A program made the translations under genes and the position numbers. From contig JALVUQ010000039.1 of assembly GCA_027035575.1 (NCBI GenBank), forward strand, positions 1 to 53,406: 53,406 bases of DNA. Reading direction: 5' to 3'. Positions 7,247 through 15,786 of the stretch are shown here, one piece after another; within the stretch, counting starts at the first letter, position 1, and the number at the start of each line of letters is the position of its first letter. The notes beneath the pieces were generated by a model. The model searched no databases. It worked only from the letters and a program-made list of their open reading frames with translations, and was not told where the DNA came from. Origin of the DNA: Desulfurellales bacterium. GTDB lineage: Bacteria; Campylobacterota_A; Desulfurellia; Desulfurellales; Hippeaceae.

Positions 7247-8626
7247 TTATTTCTTTTTACTATTATCTAAACTGTCAAATACCTGTGTCATATAATCGCT
7301 TTGACTCTTCAGCATTCCTATATATTCGTCCATCTGTGCAAATGTCATTGTAAGATTGGCTCTTTCTTGTTCGAGCTGCTTGTTCATAGCATCTATCTGT
7401 TCCTGGAGTCTATCGGTTTTACCCTGTAGATAGTTCTTTTCAAGTTCTATGCTGCCGTTTGTGTCTGTCATATCGTACAAAGCCGTGTGTAACTTATTTA
7501 AAAATCCGTCATCCAAACCTGTGCCGCTTTCATCCAATACCTTTTTAACGTCTTTAAAGTCGGTTTGAAGAGCCTGCTGGAATTTTGAGGTATCAAGAGA
7601 CATTTTACCGGTTTTATCTATGTCTATTCCCAAGTCCGATAAATAGGATATTGAAGATTTATCACCTCCGTATTTTCCCATTAAAAGATTTTCAAGTGTG
7701 GTTTTTACACCTTGTATGGTAGAGTTTGAGAAAAACGCATCCGCCACATTTTTTTCATCGTCATACCCAGAATTCTTTGAGATGAAATCCATCATATCGT
7801 TGTAGTCATCAACTATATTCTGCATATCTTTCGTAATCTTAGAATAGTCCGTATTAACATAAATGGAAAAACTTCCTGTTTTTTTCAATTTTAATTCAAT
7901 ACCTGGTATGTTGTCTGAAAGCGTGTTTGAATGGGAGGTAACGGAAACACCGTCGATTGTCAAATCGGCATCGCTTGATGCTACATTCGGGTCGCCGTTG
8001 TCACCGAACGTTAAATTCGTGTCGTTTTGTACAATTGTCAGGTCGTTATTTGTTCCTTCCGGTGTTTTTAAAACCACAATATATCCGCTTCCGTTGTTTA
8101 TTGTGGTTGCCTGCAAACCTGACCCGTTGGAATTTATGGCGTTTATGAACTCCTGAAGCGTTGTGGGTGTTGAGGAGAGCGTGTTGTTGTCCAAATTAAC
8201 CGTGTATTCTTTTGTTCCTATTTTATATGTGAAACTCCCGCTTCCGCTTGAAATAACATTGTTTGTCAGGGATGATTCGCTTGTTGTGGAAAGCCAGGTT
8301 TGACCTTGAGCCAACGTATTAACGGTTATGTTATGGATGCCGCTTGTAGGTGCTCCCGTGACGCTCACATCTGCCATAGAATCGTCACTAACCGAAGCTG
8401 CCTGAGCGTTTAGGTCGGTAAGCATAGTTGTTGCATCACCCATAAGTTTTGTCATTCTCGATTCAAGGGAATTAAATGTTTGATAGTAGGACTCATATTC
8501 TATTTTTTGAGTTTGTTTCATAAGTATGGGTTTTTTATCAACATCAATCAGTTTGTCTATCAAGCCCTGCAAATCCATTCCGCTTCCAAGGCCCAAGACG
8601 TTCATAGCTCCCAAATCCATAGACAC
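7247..8626 (-). CDS. fliD: Flagellar filament cap protein FliD
   Basis: FliD caps the growing filament and folds incoming flagellin. The N-terminal FliD_N region is clear (GLGSGMDLQGLIDKLIDVDKKPI at about 12-34) and the C-terminus has the expected long coiled-coil D0/D1 helices (from about 385). The central part is Ser/Thr/Asn-rich and presumably surface-exposed. 459 residues is within the family range. AAGGAGG precedes the ATG. Located 46 bases after flhB in the same operon. Confidence 0.93.
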   Translation of the reverse strand: MSMDLGAMNVLGLGSGMDLQGLIDKLIDVDKKPILMKQTQKIEYESYYQTFNSLESRMTKLMGDATTMLTDLNAQAASVSDDSMADVSVTGAPTSGIHNITVNTLAQGQTWLSTTSESSLTNNVISSGSGSFTYKIGTKEYTVNLDNNTLSSTPTTLQEFINAINSNGSGLQATTINNGSGYIVVLKTPEGTNNDLTIVQNDTNLTFGDNGDPNVASSDADLTIDGVSVTSHSNTLSDNIPGIELKLKKTGSFSIYVNTDYSKITKDMQNIVDDYNDMMDFISKNSGYDDEKNVADAFFSNSTIQGVKTTLENLLMGKYGGDKSSISYLSDLGIDIDKTGKMSLDTSKFQQALQTDFKDVKKVLDESGTGLDDGFLNKLHTALYDMTDTNGSIELEKNYLQGKTDRLQEQIDAMNKQLEQERANLTMTFAQMDEYIGMLKSQSDYMTQVFDSLDNSKKK

Positions 8627-8672
8627 CTCCTTTTCCTGCTTAATAAATCGGATGAAACAGGAAAAACTTTAG

Positions 8673-9743
8673 CTAAAAACCCGTCTTGTTTTGGTTTTTA
8701 ACTTTATAAACATATGCCAGAATTTCGGCAACGGCTTGATAGAGCTCTTCGGGTATAAAGTTGTCTATGTTGACTTTTTTGTAGAGTTCTCTGGCAAGCT
8801 CGGGTTTTTCCACTATAGCGATATTGTTTTGCTTTGCAATCTCCTTAATTTTTTCAGCTATCATATTGATTCCTTTTGCAACAACCTTTGGAGCTGACAT
8901 TTTGGCTTCGTCATATTTCAAAGCTACCGCATAGTGTGTCGGGTTTGTTATAACTACATCGGCTTTTTTCACATCTTCCATCATACGCCTTCTGGAGAGT
9001 TCCATCTGCAGCTTTCTTATTCTCTGTTTAACGTGCGGGTCTCCCTCCATCTGTTTATATTCGTCTTTAATCTCCTTATGGCTCATCCTTATGCTCTTTT
9101 CAAATGTGTACTTCTGGAACACATAGTCCAATACAGCCATAAAAAGAATAAAAATGGTTATGTAAACACTGACAAGAAAAATTCCCTTTAACAGTGCTAT
9201 AAACACAATCTCTTTGGACGTATTTATCAAAGACATCCAATAGGGCATCTTGGCTTTTATAAAAACATACAAGATGTATGATATAACGATTGCCTTTAAA
9301 ATGGATTTTACAAGCTCACCGAAAGACTTTAAGGAAAACATATTTTTAAAACCGTTGATTGGATTCAACTTGTCAAGCTTCAGCTCCATAGCTTTGGGTG
9401 TTATCATAAATCCTACCTGCACTATATTGATAAAAAGAGAGACAAACAACATAACAATCAAAAACGGAAGCATTATGGAAAACATTATGTAAGTTATATC
9501 CTTAACAAGCTGCGGGAAGGTTGCAGGTGTTATCTCGTAGTGGCTTGCAAGTCCTATGAAGTGCACAAAAGACGATTTGAACCCGCTTCCCAGATTGCCT
9601 ATTGTAAAGTAAAAAAATATCAGGCTTGTAACAAGCAAAAAAGCCGTATTCAGCTCAACCGACTTTGCGACTTGACCCTTTTCTCTGGCATCCTGCCTTT
9701 TTTTCGGGGTCGCCTGTTCGGTTTTCTCCTCGTCTTCCGCCAT
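8673..9743 (-). CDS. flhB: Flagellar export switch protein FlhB
   Basis: Membrane component of the flagellar type III export gate that switches substrate class after self-cleavage. With ATG at 9743 (GGAG seven bases upstream, overlapping the fliR stop as TGATG) it has 356 residues. The N-terminus EEKTEQATPKKRQDAREKGQVAKS is the family signature; four membrane segments lie in the first 210 residues. The self-cleavage site NPTH is at 267-270, with YAVAL following. A GTG at 9746 is an alternative start. Confidence 0.96.
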   Translation of the reverse strand: MAEDEEKTEQATPKKRQDAREKGQVAKSVELNTAFLLVTSLIFFYFTIGNLGSGFKSSFVHFIGLASHYEITPATFPQLVKDITYIMFSIMLPFLIVMLFVSLFINIVQVGFMITPKAMELKLDKLNPINGFKNMFSLKSFGELVKSILKAIVISYILYVFIKAKMPYWMSLINTSKEIVFIALLKGIFLVSVYITIFILFMAVLDYVFQKYTFEKSIRMSHKEIKDEYKQMEGDPHVKQRIRKLQMELSRRRMMEDVKKADVVITNPTHYAVALKYDEAKMSAPKVVAKGINMIAEKIKEIAKQNNIAIVEKPELARELYKKVNIDNFIPEELYQAVAEILAYVYKVKNQNKTGF

Positions 9744-10528
9744 CACCCGACTCCGAGCAAAGAGTAGATATGTATAAACACGCTGTTGTAATATTTAACC
9801 AAAACATAGGCTGAGAAGCTGAAGGATGCACCGAGAACAAACAACCCTATGCCGATACTCAAAGGAAAGGCGACAATCATTATGTTAATTTGAGGCATAG
9901 TTCTTGCAATTATTCCAAAAACCACATTTGTTATTAAAAGAGCTATGACAGCCGGCGCAAGAATTTTAAAAGCAACTCCGAACATCATCAGTGCAAGTTT
10001 GTTTAAAACATCAAACACGCTTTGGTTTAATATAAAACCTCCGACAGGCACCATTTTGAAGCTGTCAGCCATAGCCCTGATAAATATGTAATGCCCGTCG
10101 ATTATCAGAAAAATAAGTATGGCAACGATACTTTCAAACTCAGCCAGTATGGAAATTTGCAGGTTCTCCTCAGGGCTTAGAACGTTTGCTATTGAAAATC
10201 CCATCATAAAGCCGACAAGTTGTGCGCCTAACTCTACTCCTGCCCATAAAAAATGGACACAAAAAGCCAAAGCTGCCGATAAAATGACCTCTCTTGTGAC
10301 GATAACCGCAATATTCATTATGCTAAAGTCCGTTATGTGTATATACTGTTTTACAACCGGATACAAAACCATAGCGAATATTAAAGAAAACGCTATTTTA
10401 ACCTGTGCCGGTATTGAAGTGGAAGAAAATATAGGTGCAAAAACAATAATGGCTGAAACCCTTAACAGTATAATAAAAAATGTTAAAAGCGCCGGCAAAG
10501 CGGCACTTAAATTGAGCAGTTCAACCAT
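9743..10528 (-). CDS. fliR: Flagellar export gate protein FliR
   Basis: 261-residue multi-pass inner-membrane protein of the FliP5-FliQ4-FliR1 gate. The order fliP-fliQ-fliR-flhB and the family pattern support it: RVSAIIVFAPIFSSTSIPAQVKIAFSLIFAMVL near the N-terminus and LGAQLVGFMMGFSIANVLSPEE in the middle. The start follows the fliQ stop without a gap; the stop overlaps the flhB start. Confidence 0.95.
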   Translation of the reverse strand: MVELLNLSAALPALLTFFIILLRVSAIIVFAPIFSSTSIPAQVKIAFSLIFAMVLYPVVKQYIHITDFSIMNIAVIVTREVILSAALAFCVHFLWAGVELGAQLVGFMMGFSIANVLSPEENLQISILAEFESIVAILIFLIIDGHYIFIRAMADSFKMVPVGGFILNQSVFDVLNKLALMMFGVAFKILAPAVIALLITNVVFGIIARTMPQINIMIVAFPLSIGIGLFVLGASFSFSAYVLVKYYNSVFIHIYSLLGVG

Positions 10529-10798
10529 CTATTTTATTATTGACGGTATGGATGAGTAGAGCTGCACCGTGTAATTTACTATAAGCTTTGTCATCCACGG
10601 AGCTAAAAAAATCAACGATATGGCAACCGCTATGATTTTCGGAATAAACGTCAGAGTCATTTCCTGAATTTGTGTAACCGCCTGAAAGACACTCACAAAA
10701 AGGCCTGCCACAAGACTTATGATAAGTATGGGCATTGACAGCAGCAGAGAAACCTCCATAGCGGTTTTTCCCAAAGATATAACGGTTGAAATATCCAT
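10529..10798 (-). CDS. fliQ: Flagellar export gate protein FliQ
   Basis: 89 residues with two membrane helices (about 13-37 and 50-70). The sequence ISLGKTAMEVSLLLSMPIL...GLFVSVFQAVTQIQEMTLTFIPKI is typical FliQ. ATG at 10798 (GAGG six bases upstream) gives MDISTVISLG; an in-frame start at 10810 would add four residues. Immediately followed by fliR. Confidence 0.95.
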   Translation of the reverse strand: MDISTVISLGKTAMEVSLLLSMPILIISLVAGLFVSVFQAVTQIQEMTLTFIPKIIAVAISLIFLAPWMTKLIVNYTVQLYSSIPSIIK

Positions 10799-10806
10799 AA
10801 CAAACC

Positions 10807-11571
10807 TCACAAATTAAAGCTTTTAAACAGAGACATAACTACCAGATTCCAGCCGTCTGCCAAAACAAACAAAAGCAGCTTGAAGGGCAAGGAAATCATA
10901 ACAGGAGGCAGCATCATCATTCCCATACTCATAAGAATGCTTGCCACAACCATATCTATAATCAAAAACGGTATGTAAATCATAAAGCCCATCTCAAATG
11001 CCGTTTTGAGTTCGCTAATAATAAAAGCCGGTATGACAATGCCCATAGACAAATCCTGCTCGTTTTTCGGGTTTTTGGTCTTTGATACGCGCAAAAACAG
11101 AGCCAAATCTTTCTGCCTTGTCTGTTTCAACATAAACGCTTTAAGCGGTCTGGCTGCATTGTCGTATGCCTGTTGAAGCGTTATTTGGTTGTTTTGAAGC
11201 GGCTTGTATGCGTTGTTGTAGATGGCTTTTATTTGAGGAGTCATTATAAAAAAGGTTAAAAACAGTGCTATTCCAATCAATATTTGGTTTGGAGGCATCT
11301 GTTGAGTTCCAAGTCCCTGCCTTAATATTGCAAGCACGATGATAATTCTTGTAAACGATGTCATCATAATAAGGATGGAGGGGGCAAGCGCAAGAACGGT
11401 CAGCAGCACAAGGAGCTTTATCGAATTTGCAACCTGCGGGGCACTGCTTGTTCCGCCGAGATTTATGTTAATTGACGGGTTCGGAACAGTTGCGGATAGA
11501 GACGACATATAGCCCGCAAAGACTATAAAAACAACAAGCAGCGCAAGTTTAATCGCCGTTTTTATCTTCAT
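10807..11571 (-). CDS. fliP: Flagellar export gate protein FliP
   Basis: 254 residues with a cleavable-type N-terminal signal (about 1-25) and four further hydrophobic segments. FliP signatures are present: LAPSILIMMTSFTRIIIVLAILRQGLGTQQMPPNQILIGIALFLTFFIM and, near the C-terminus, SMGMMMLPPVMISLPFKLLLFVLADGW. The 5' end overlaps fliO by 23 bases. Confidence 0.97.
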   Translation of the reverse strand: MKIKTAIKLALLVVFIVFAGYMSSLSATVPNPSININLGGTSSAPQVANSIKLLVLLTVLALAPSILIMMTSFTRIIIVLAILRQGLGTQQMPPNQILIGIALFLTFFIMTPQIKAIYNNAYKPLQNNQITLQQAYDNAARPLKAFMLKQTRQKDLALFLRVSKTKNPKNEQDLSMGIVIPAFIISELKTAFEMGFMIYIPFLIIDMVVASILMSMGMMMLPPVMISLPFKLLLFVLADGWNLVVMSLFKSFNL

Positions 11572-11881
11572 CTTTTTTAAGCTCTGTTATGACGTTAATA
11601 TTTTCACCAACACCCAAAGCAAACACCCTGCTGTCTATTTTGGCTATGACAATGGAGCGTTTGTTATCGATATACAGCCTGTCAAGTATGTTTATTCTTC
11701 CGCTTTTAAACCTTGAAGATACGTTGAGTTTTTTTAAAAAGTACATAGCAAAAAACATCAAAGCCAAAACTATAAGCAGGCTTCCGAAAGCCTTGAGGGA
11801 ATAGGCAAGGTAGCTTTGGGTTTGCGCCGCAAAACATATTGACGGAATAGATATGAAAAAAAGAGTAAGCAACCTTATCAT
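11549..11881 (-). CDS. fliO: Flagellar export accessory protein FliO
   Basis: 110-residue single-pass protein: a short signal-like N-terminus, one membrane helix (about 28-48), then a basic cytoplasmic segment with the FliO pattern (INILDRLYIDNKRSIVIAKIDSRVFALGVGENINVITEL). FliO helps FliP assemble. Overlaps fliN by four bases and fliP by 23. Confidence 0.88.
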   Translation of the reverse strand: MIRLLTLFFISIPSICFAAQTQSYLAYSLKAFGSLLIVLALMFFAMYFLKKLNVSSRFKSGRINILDRLYIDNKRSIVIAKIDSRVFALGVGENINVITELKKDEDKNGD

Positions 11882-12150
11882 TTTACGTTTAATTCCATAA
11901 TGTCTTCTTTCGTATAGATGCTGATAATTCTTATGGCGAACTTGTTGTCCAAAACAATAACCTCTCCCGTACCGAGGGGCTTGTTTTCTATCTCTATGTT
12001 TATATATTCGCCTGCCAATTTATTACTCTTAATTATGTCGTCTTTTTTCCATTTGAGAAAATCCCTTATTTTGACCCGTACATCCGCCAAATCAAAAAAA
12101 AGTTTTATCGGTATGTCATAATATTTCTCAAACTCTTTTTCTTCACTCAT
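11878..12150 (-). CDS. fliN: Flagellar switch protein FliN (SpoA domain)
   Basis: 90 residues forming essentially one SpoA domain: YDIPIKLFFDLADVRVKIRDFLKWKKDDII...NIEIENKPLGTGEVIVLDNKFAIRIISI. This is the C-ring/switch-complex fold, and the location between fliL and fliO is where fliN usually lies. No fliM is adjacent; fliM, if present, is outside the window. Start overlaps the fliL stop by four bases. Confidence 0.85.
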   Translation of the reverse strand: MSEEKEFEKYYDIPIKLFFDLADVRVKIRDFLKWKKDDIIKSNKLAGEYINIEIENKPLGTGEVIVLDNKFAIRIISIYTKEDIMELNVK

Positions 12151-12680
12151 TGTATTATAAATTCCGTAAAGAATATTTTTCTTACGAGATTCCTGTGAAG
12201 AGCTTTATTTATCGCTGTTATAAGCTCGTTTTTCAACTCCTCTTTTCCGCTAACGGACAACAGGTCGTCGGATGTTTTTGCCGATGTGGTAATTATAATT
12301 GCATTTCTAATCACGGCATCCTCCAAAGACATACCTGTTTTTGTCTCTTCCTTTTTTGCTTCTTGAGCTTTCTTTTTAGCCTCAAGCAATACCAGTTTCA
12401 ATTTCAAATATCTATCTCCGCCGGCGTCTGCAAGGTTTACAATAATGGGACCGACAACAACCGGCTCCAAGTTTTGTTCGCTGACGGGTTCTTCCTGCGT
12501 TTCGGTTTGTTGTGCTTGTTGTGCCTGTTGTTTTGCAGGTGGTTGTTTTTTGCCGCCCAAAACAAACATCTTAACGGCAACACCGGCAACAACCAAGACC
12601 ACAACAGCTATGATGATTATCAGGAGTTTGCCTTTGCCCTTTTTTTTCGGTGCATCCTCTTGATTTTTATCGTCCGCCAT
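12147..12680 (-). CDS. fliL: Flagellar basal body-associated protein FliL
   Basis: 177 residues: a charged cytoplasmic tail, one membrane helix (about 19-40, LLIIIIAVVVLVVAGVAVKMFVL), a Gln/Pro/Glu-rich linker (about 45-70) and a periplasmic stomatin-like domain (about 75-177) with the FliL pattern VGPIIVNLADAGGDRYLKLKLVLL. FliL stabilises the stator around the motor. First gene of the flagellar operon; GGAGGTGAATT precedes the ATG. I found no convincing promoter in the 118-base gap upstream, so read-through from the gpsA operon is possible. Confidence 0.92.
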   Translation of the reverse strand: MADDKNQEDAPKKKGKGKLLIIIIAVVVLVVAGVAVKMFVLGGKKQPPAKQQAQQAQQTETQEEPVSEQNLEPVVVGPIIVNLADAGGDRYLKLKLVLLEAKKKAQEAKKEETKTGMSLEDAVIRNAIIITTSAKTSDDLLSVSGKEELKNELITAINKALHRNLVRKIFFTEFIIQ

Positions 12681-12798
12681 AATTCACCTCCGCATACTTT
12701 GCTTGTTATCTTACTACCACAAAACTCAAAAAATTGCAAAAAAAGAAGCGTTTTGCTCGTATATATTTTAAAAATCGGCTCTTTTTAAGACTTTTTTA

Positions 12799-13806
12799 TT
12801 AAAATTCGCTTTTTAGCGGTCGTTTCATTAACTCTTCCACGGCATCTTCAGGATTTTTAGCATTGTATAAAATATCGTAAACTCCTTTGGATATGGGCAT
12901 ATCAACGCCGTTTTTTAAAGACCATTCAAAGACGGATTTTACGGTATTTACCCCTTCTGCAACCATCACCATACTGTCCAGAATGTTGTTTATGTCTCTT
13001 TTTTTAACTATTTCAAGCCCAACTTTTCTGTTCCTGCTCAAATCCCCCGTACAGGTTAAAACCAAATCTCCAATGCCTGCAAGTCCCATAAATGTCTCTT
13101 TTTTTGCGCCGAAGTTGAGCCCGAATTTTGTCATCTCTGCAATACCCCTTGTAATCAGGCTTGCTTTTGCATTGTGACCCAGATTTAATCCGTCGCTTAT
13201 CCCCGATGCTATGGCTATGATATTTTTCAGTGCACCGCATATTTCAACACCGACTATGTCGTTAGACGTATAAACCCTGAAGTAATTATTGTTAAAGAGT
13301 TGTTGGAGCATTTTTGCAGTTTTTTTGTTTGAAGATGCCAAAACCGTGGCGCTGGGCAGTTGTCTGGCGACCTCTTTTGCGAAATTAGGACCGCTGATTA
13401 CGGCAATCCTGTCTTTGTTAATATCCAAAACGTCGCTTATTATCTCCGATGGTCTGAAAAATGTATCGTTTTCGATGCCTTTTGATGAACTGACAAAAAT
13501 ATGGTTATCTCTAACATACCCTTTTAAAGCCTCAAGTGATTTTCTCAAATATTTAACCGGAATACTGATAACTATAATGTCGCTTTTTTCCAAAGCAGAA
13601 GACAGGCTGTTTGTTAAGTTTAATCTTTTATCGAGCTTTATTGATTTTAAATAAACGCTGTTTTCACCCGTTTGCAGCATAGTCTTATACAAGTTTTTAT
13701 TTCTGACATAGAGCGTTGTTTTGATACCGTTTCTTGCAAACATATCGGATAGGGTTGTGCCCCAACTTCCCGAGCCTATAACCGAAATTCTATGTATTTC
13801 TTTCAT
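12799..13806 (-). CDS. gpsA: NAD(P)-dependent glycerol-3-phosphate dehydrogenase
   Basis: Makes sn-glycerol-3-phosphate from dihydroxyacetone phosphate for phospholipid synthesis. 335 residues. N-terminal Rossmann motif VIGSGSWGTTLSDMFARNG (9-27); catalytic region EICGALKNIIAIASGISDGLNLGHNAKASLITRG, where the Lys of the GALKN segment is the active-site Lys; AGIGDLVLTCTGDLSRNRKVG follows. Starts 17 bases inside coaX and is the last gene of the hom-gpsA run. Confidence 0.96.
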   Translation of the reverse strand: MKEIHRISVIGSGSWGTTLSDMFARNGIKTTLYVRNKNLYKTMLQTGENSVYLKSIKLDKRLNLTNSLSSALEKSDIIVISIPVKYLRKSLEALKGYVRDNHIFVSSSKGIENDTFFRPSEIISDVLDINKDRIAVISGPNFAKEVARQLPSATVLASSNKKTAKMLQQLFNNNYFRVYTSNDIVGVEICGALKNIIAIASGISDGLNLGHNAKASLITRGIAEMTKFGLNFGAKKETFMGLAGIGDLVLTCTGDLSRNRKVGLEIVKKRDINNILDSMVMVAEGVNTVKSVFEWSLKNGVDMPISKGVYDILYNAKNPEDAVEELMKRPLKSEF

Positions 13807-14548
13807 ATATGACCTTCAACCCGAACAGAGTCAAATGCGGTCTGTAGTAGTTTATGCTCTCAAGGTATTTGTAAAACAGAACACTCTCTCCGCCTGTTGC
13901 GACAACAGTGCATTTTATGCCCATCTCTTTTTTGATTTTTTCTATCATACCCTCGATTAAAGACATATAGCCAAAAAACAAGCCTGACTGAATACTGTGT
14001 ACCGTTGTTTTGCCTATAACGCTTTTTGGCTCTTGTATCGGCACCCTTGGCAATTTGGCTGTCTTTTCCGATAAAGCGTCTGCGGATATGTGTATCCCGG
14101 GAGATATTGCTCCGCCTATATACTCTCCTTTTTTGCTGATTACATCAAATGTGACGGCAGTTCCGGAATCAATAACTATCAGTGCGTCTTTAAACTCTTC
14201 ATAAGCTCCGACAGCATTGACAATTCTATCGGCTCCAACCTCCTTGGGGTTATTGTACTTTATGGGCATACCGGTTTTGATTCCCGGACCGACCTCCAAA
14301 GCGTTAATATTAAACACAACTTTTACGGCTTTGTGTATTTTTGGTGTAATTTGCGGAACGACCGAGGAGATAATCGCACCTTCGGGTTTATTGTCTATGG
14401 AATATAGATTAAACAGGTTGTAGAGGTTTATGCAGTATTCGTCCTGAGTCATTTTTAAGTTTGTGCTCAGCCTAAAACTCAAAAACCTGTTTTTTAAAAA
14501 CACGCCGATAACGATGTTTGTGTTTCCTATATCTATGGCAAGCAGCAT
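13790..14548 (-). CDS. coaX: Type III pantothenate kinase
   Basis: First step of coenzyme A synthesis, using the CoaX (ASKHA) fold. 252 residues. The phosphate-1 motif MLLAIDIGNTNIVIGVF is at the N-terminus; GADRIVNAVGAYEEFKDALIVIDSGTAVTFDVISKKGEYIGGAISPG gives the substrate Asp region and phosphate-2/adenosine motifs. Spaced two bases from tyrS and overlapping gpsA by 17 bases. Confidence 0.95.
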   Translation of the reverse strand: MLLAIDIGNTNIVIGVFLKNRFLSFRLSTNLKMTQDEYCINLYNLFNLYSIDNKPEGAIISSVVPQITPKIHKAVKVVFNINALEVGPGIKTGMPIKYNNPKEVGADRIVNAVGAYEEFKDALIVIDSGTAVTFDVISKKGEYIGGAISPGIHISADALSEKTAKLPRVPIQEPKSVIGKTTVHSIQSGLFFGYMSLIEGMIEKIKKEMGIKCTVVATGGESVLFYKYLESINYYRPHLTLFGLKVIYERNT

Positions 14549-14550
14549 AC

Positions 14551-15774
14551 CTACACCAACTTTACCTTTGCTATTCTCTTTTTCCCTACCTTAACAACAT
14601 ACTCTTTGTTTTTTTGAAGCATATACGATTCATCCGTCACTTTTTTTGAATCCAAGGAAACGGCGTTGGATTTAATCATCCTTCTTGCCTCTGAGGTTGA
14701 TTTTACAAAACCTATATCCTTGAGCAGCTGGCAAATCCAAACTTCATTATCCGAACAGGTATATTTAATCTCTTTTATGTTTTCAGGAACATCCTTCTTT
14801 TTAAACATCTCTTCAAAATATGAAGCTGCCTGTTTGGCAATCTCTTCGTTGTAAAAGCGCGCCGTTATTTCAAAAGCGAGCATCTCTTTGGCTTTTTTCG
14901 GATGCAAAGAACCATCTTCGACATCTTTTTTCATCTTCAGTATGTCTTTCATATCTTTGTCGCTTAAAAGTTCGTAATACCGCCACATAAGTTCATCCGA
15001 CACGGACATAACCTTGCCGTACATCTCGTTGGGTTCGTCCGTTATGCCGATATAGTTTCCCAAAGACTTGCTCATTTTGTTCACACCGTCAAGTCCTTCC
15101 AATATCGGCATCATAAGAACGCTCTGAGGTCTTTGACCCTCACGTTTCTGCAGCTCCCTTCCGACAAGAAGGTTAAATTTTTGGTCTGTTCCTCCAAGCT
15201 CAACATCGGCTTCTAAAGCTACCGAATCGTATCCCTGAATCAACGGATAGAGAAATTCGTGTATTGAAATCGGCTTGTTGGAGTGAAATCTCTTTGAAAA
15301 GTCGTCTCTTTCAAGCATCCTTGCTACGGTCATACTTGCAGCCAGTTTAATCAAATCCTCTGCCGTTAATTTTCCGCACCACTGTGAGTTGTAAACGACC
15401 TGTGTTTTTTCTTTATCGAGTATCTTAAAAATCTGATTTTTATAGGTCTGTGCGTTTTTTTCTATTTCCTGCCTTGTTAAAGCCTTTCTCGTTTCGCTTT
15501 TTCCCGTCGGGTCTCCAATCATTCCCGTGAAATCGCCTATCAAAAAATAGACGGTATGGCCCAAATCCTGAAACTGTTTGAGTTTTTGTATCAAGACCGT
15601 ATGCCCCAGATGCAAATCCGGTGCTGTCGGGTCAAACCCAGCCTTTATTTTTAAGGGTTTGCTGCTTTTAAGAGACTCTTCTATCTTTTCCTTTAACTCT
15701 TTTTCTTCTATAAGCTCGGCACAACCTCTTTTTATAATCTCTATCTGTCTTTCAACCTCTTTTTTTATGTCCAT
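14551..15774 (-). CDS. tyrS: Tyrosyl-tRNA synthetase
   Basis: Class I aminoacyl-tRNA synthetase of 407 residues. HIGH motif as HLGH at 55-58, KMSKS exact in [11 protein letters not shown], and the tyrosine-pocket segment [26 protein letters not shown]. The C-terminal 65 residues form an S4-like RNA-binding domain. The sequence resembles the TyrZ-type bacterial enzymes ([13 protein letters not shown]). AAGGAGAAG precedes the ATG. Not preceded by its own promoter; part of the operon. Confidence 0.96.
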   Translation of the reverse strand: MDIKKEVERQIEIIKRGCAELIEEKELKEKIEESLKSSKPLKIKAGFDPTAPDLHLGHTVLIQKLKQFQDLGHTVYFLIGDFTGMIGDPTGKSETRKALTRQEIEKNAQTYKNQIFKILDKEKTQVVYNSQWCGKLTAEDLIKLAASMTVARMLERDDFSKRFHSNKPISIHEFLYPLIQGYDSVALEADVELGGTDQKFNLLVGRELQKREGQRPQSVLMMPILEGLDGVNKMSKSLGNYIGITDEPNEMYGKVMSVSDELMWRYYELLSDKDMKDILKMKKDVEDGSLHPKKAKEMLAFEITARFYNEEIAKQAASYFEEMFKKKDVPENIKEIKYTCSDNEVWICQLLKDIGFVKSTSEARRMIKSNAVSLDSKKVTDESYMLQKNKEYVVKVGKKRIAKVKLV

Positions 15775-15786
15775 ATCTTCTCCTTT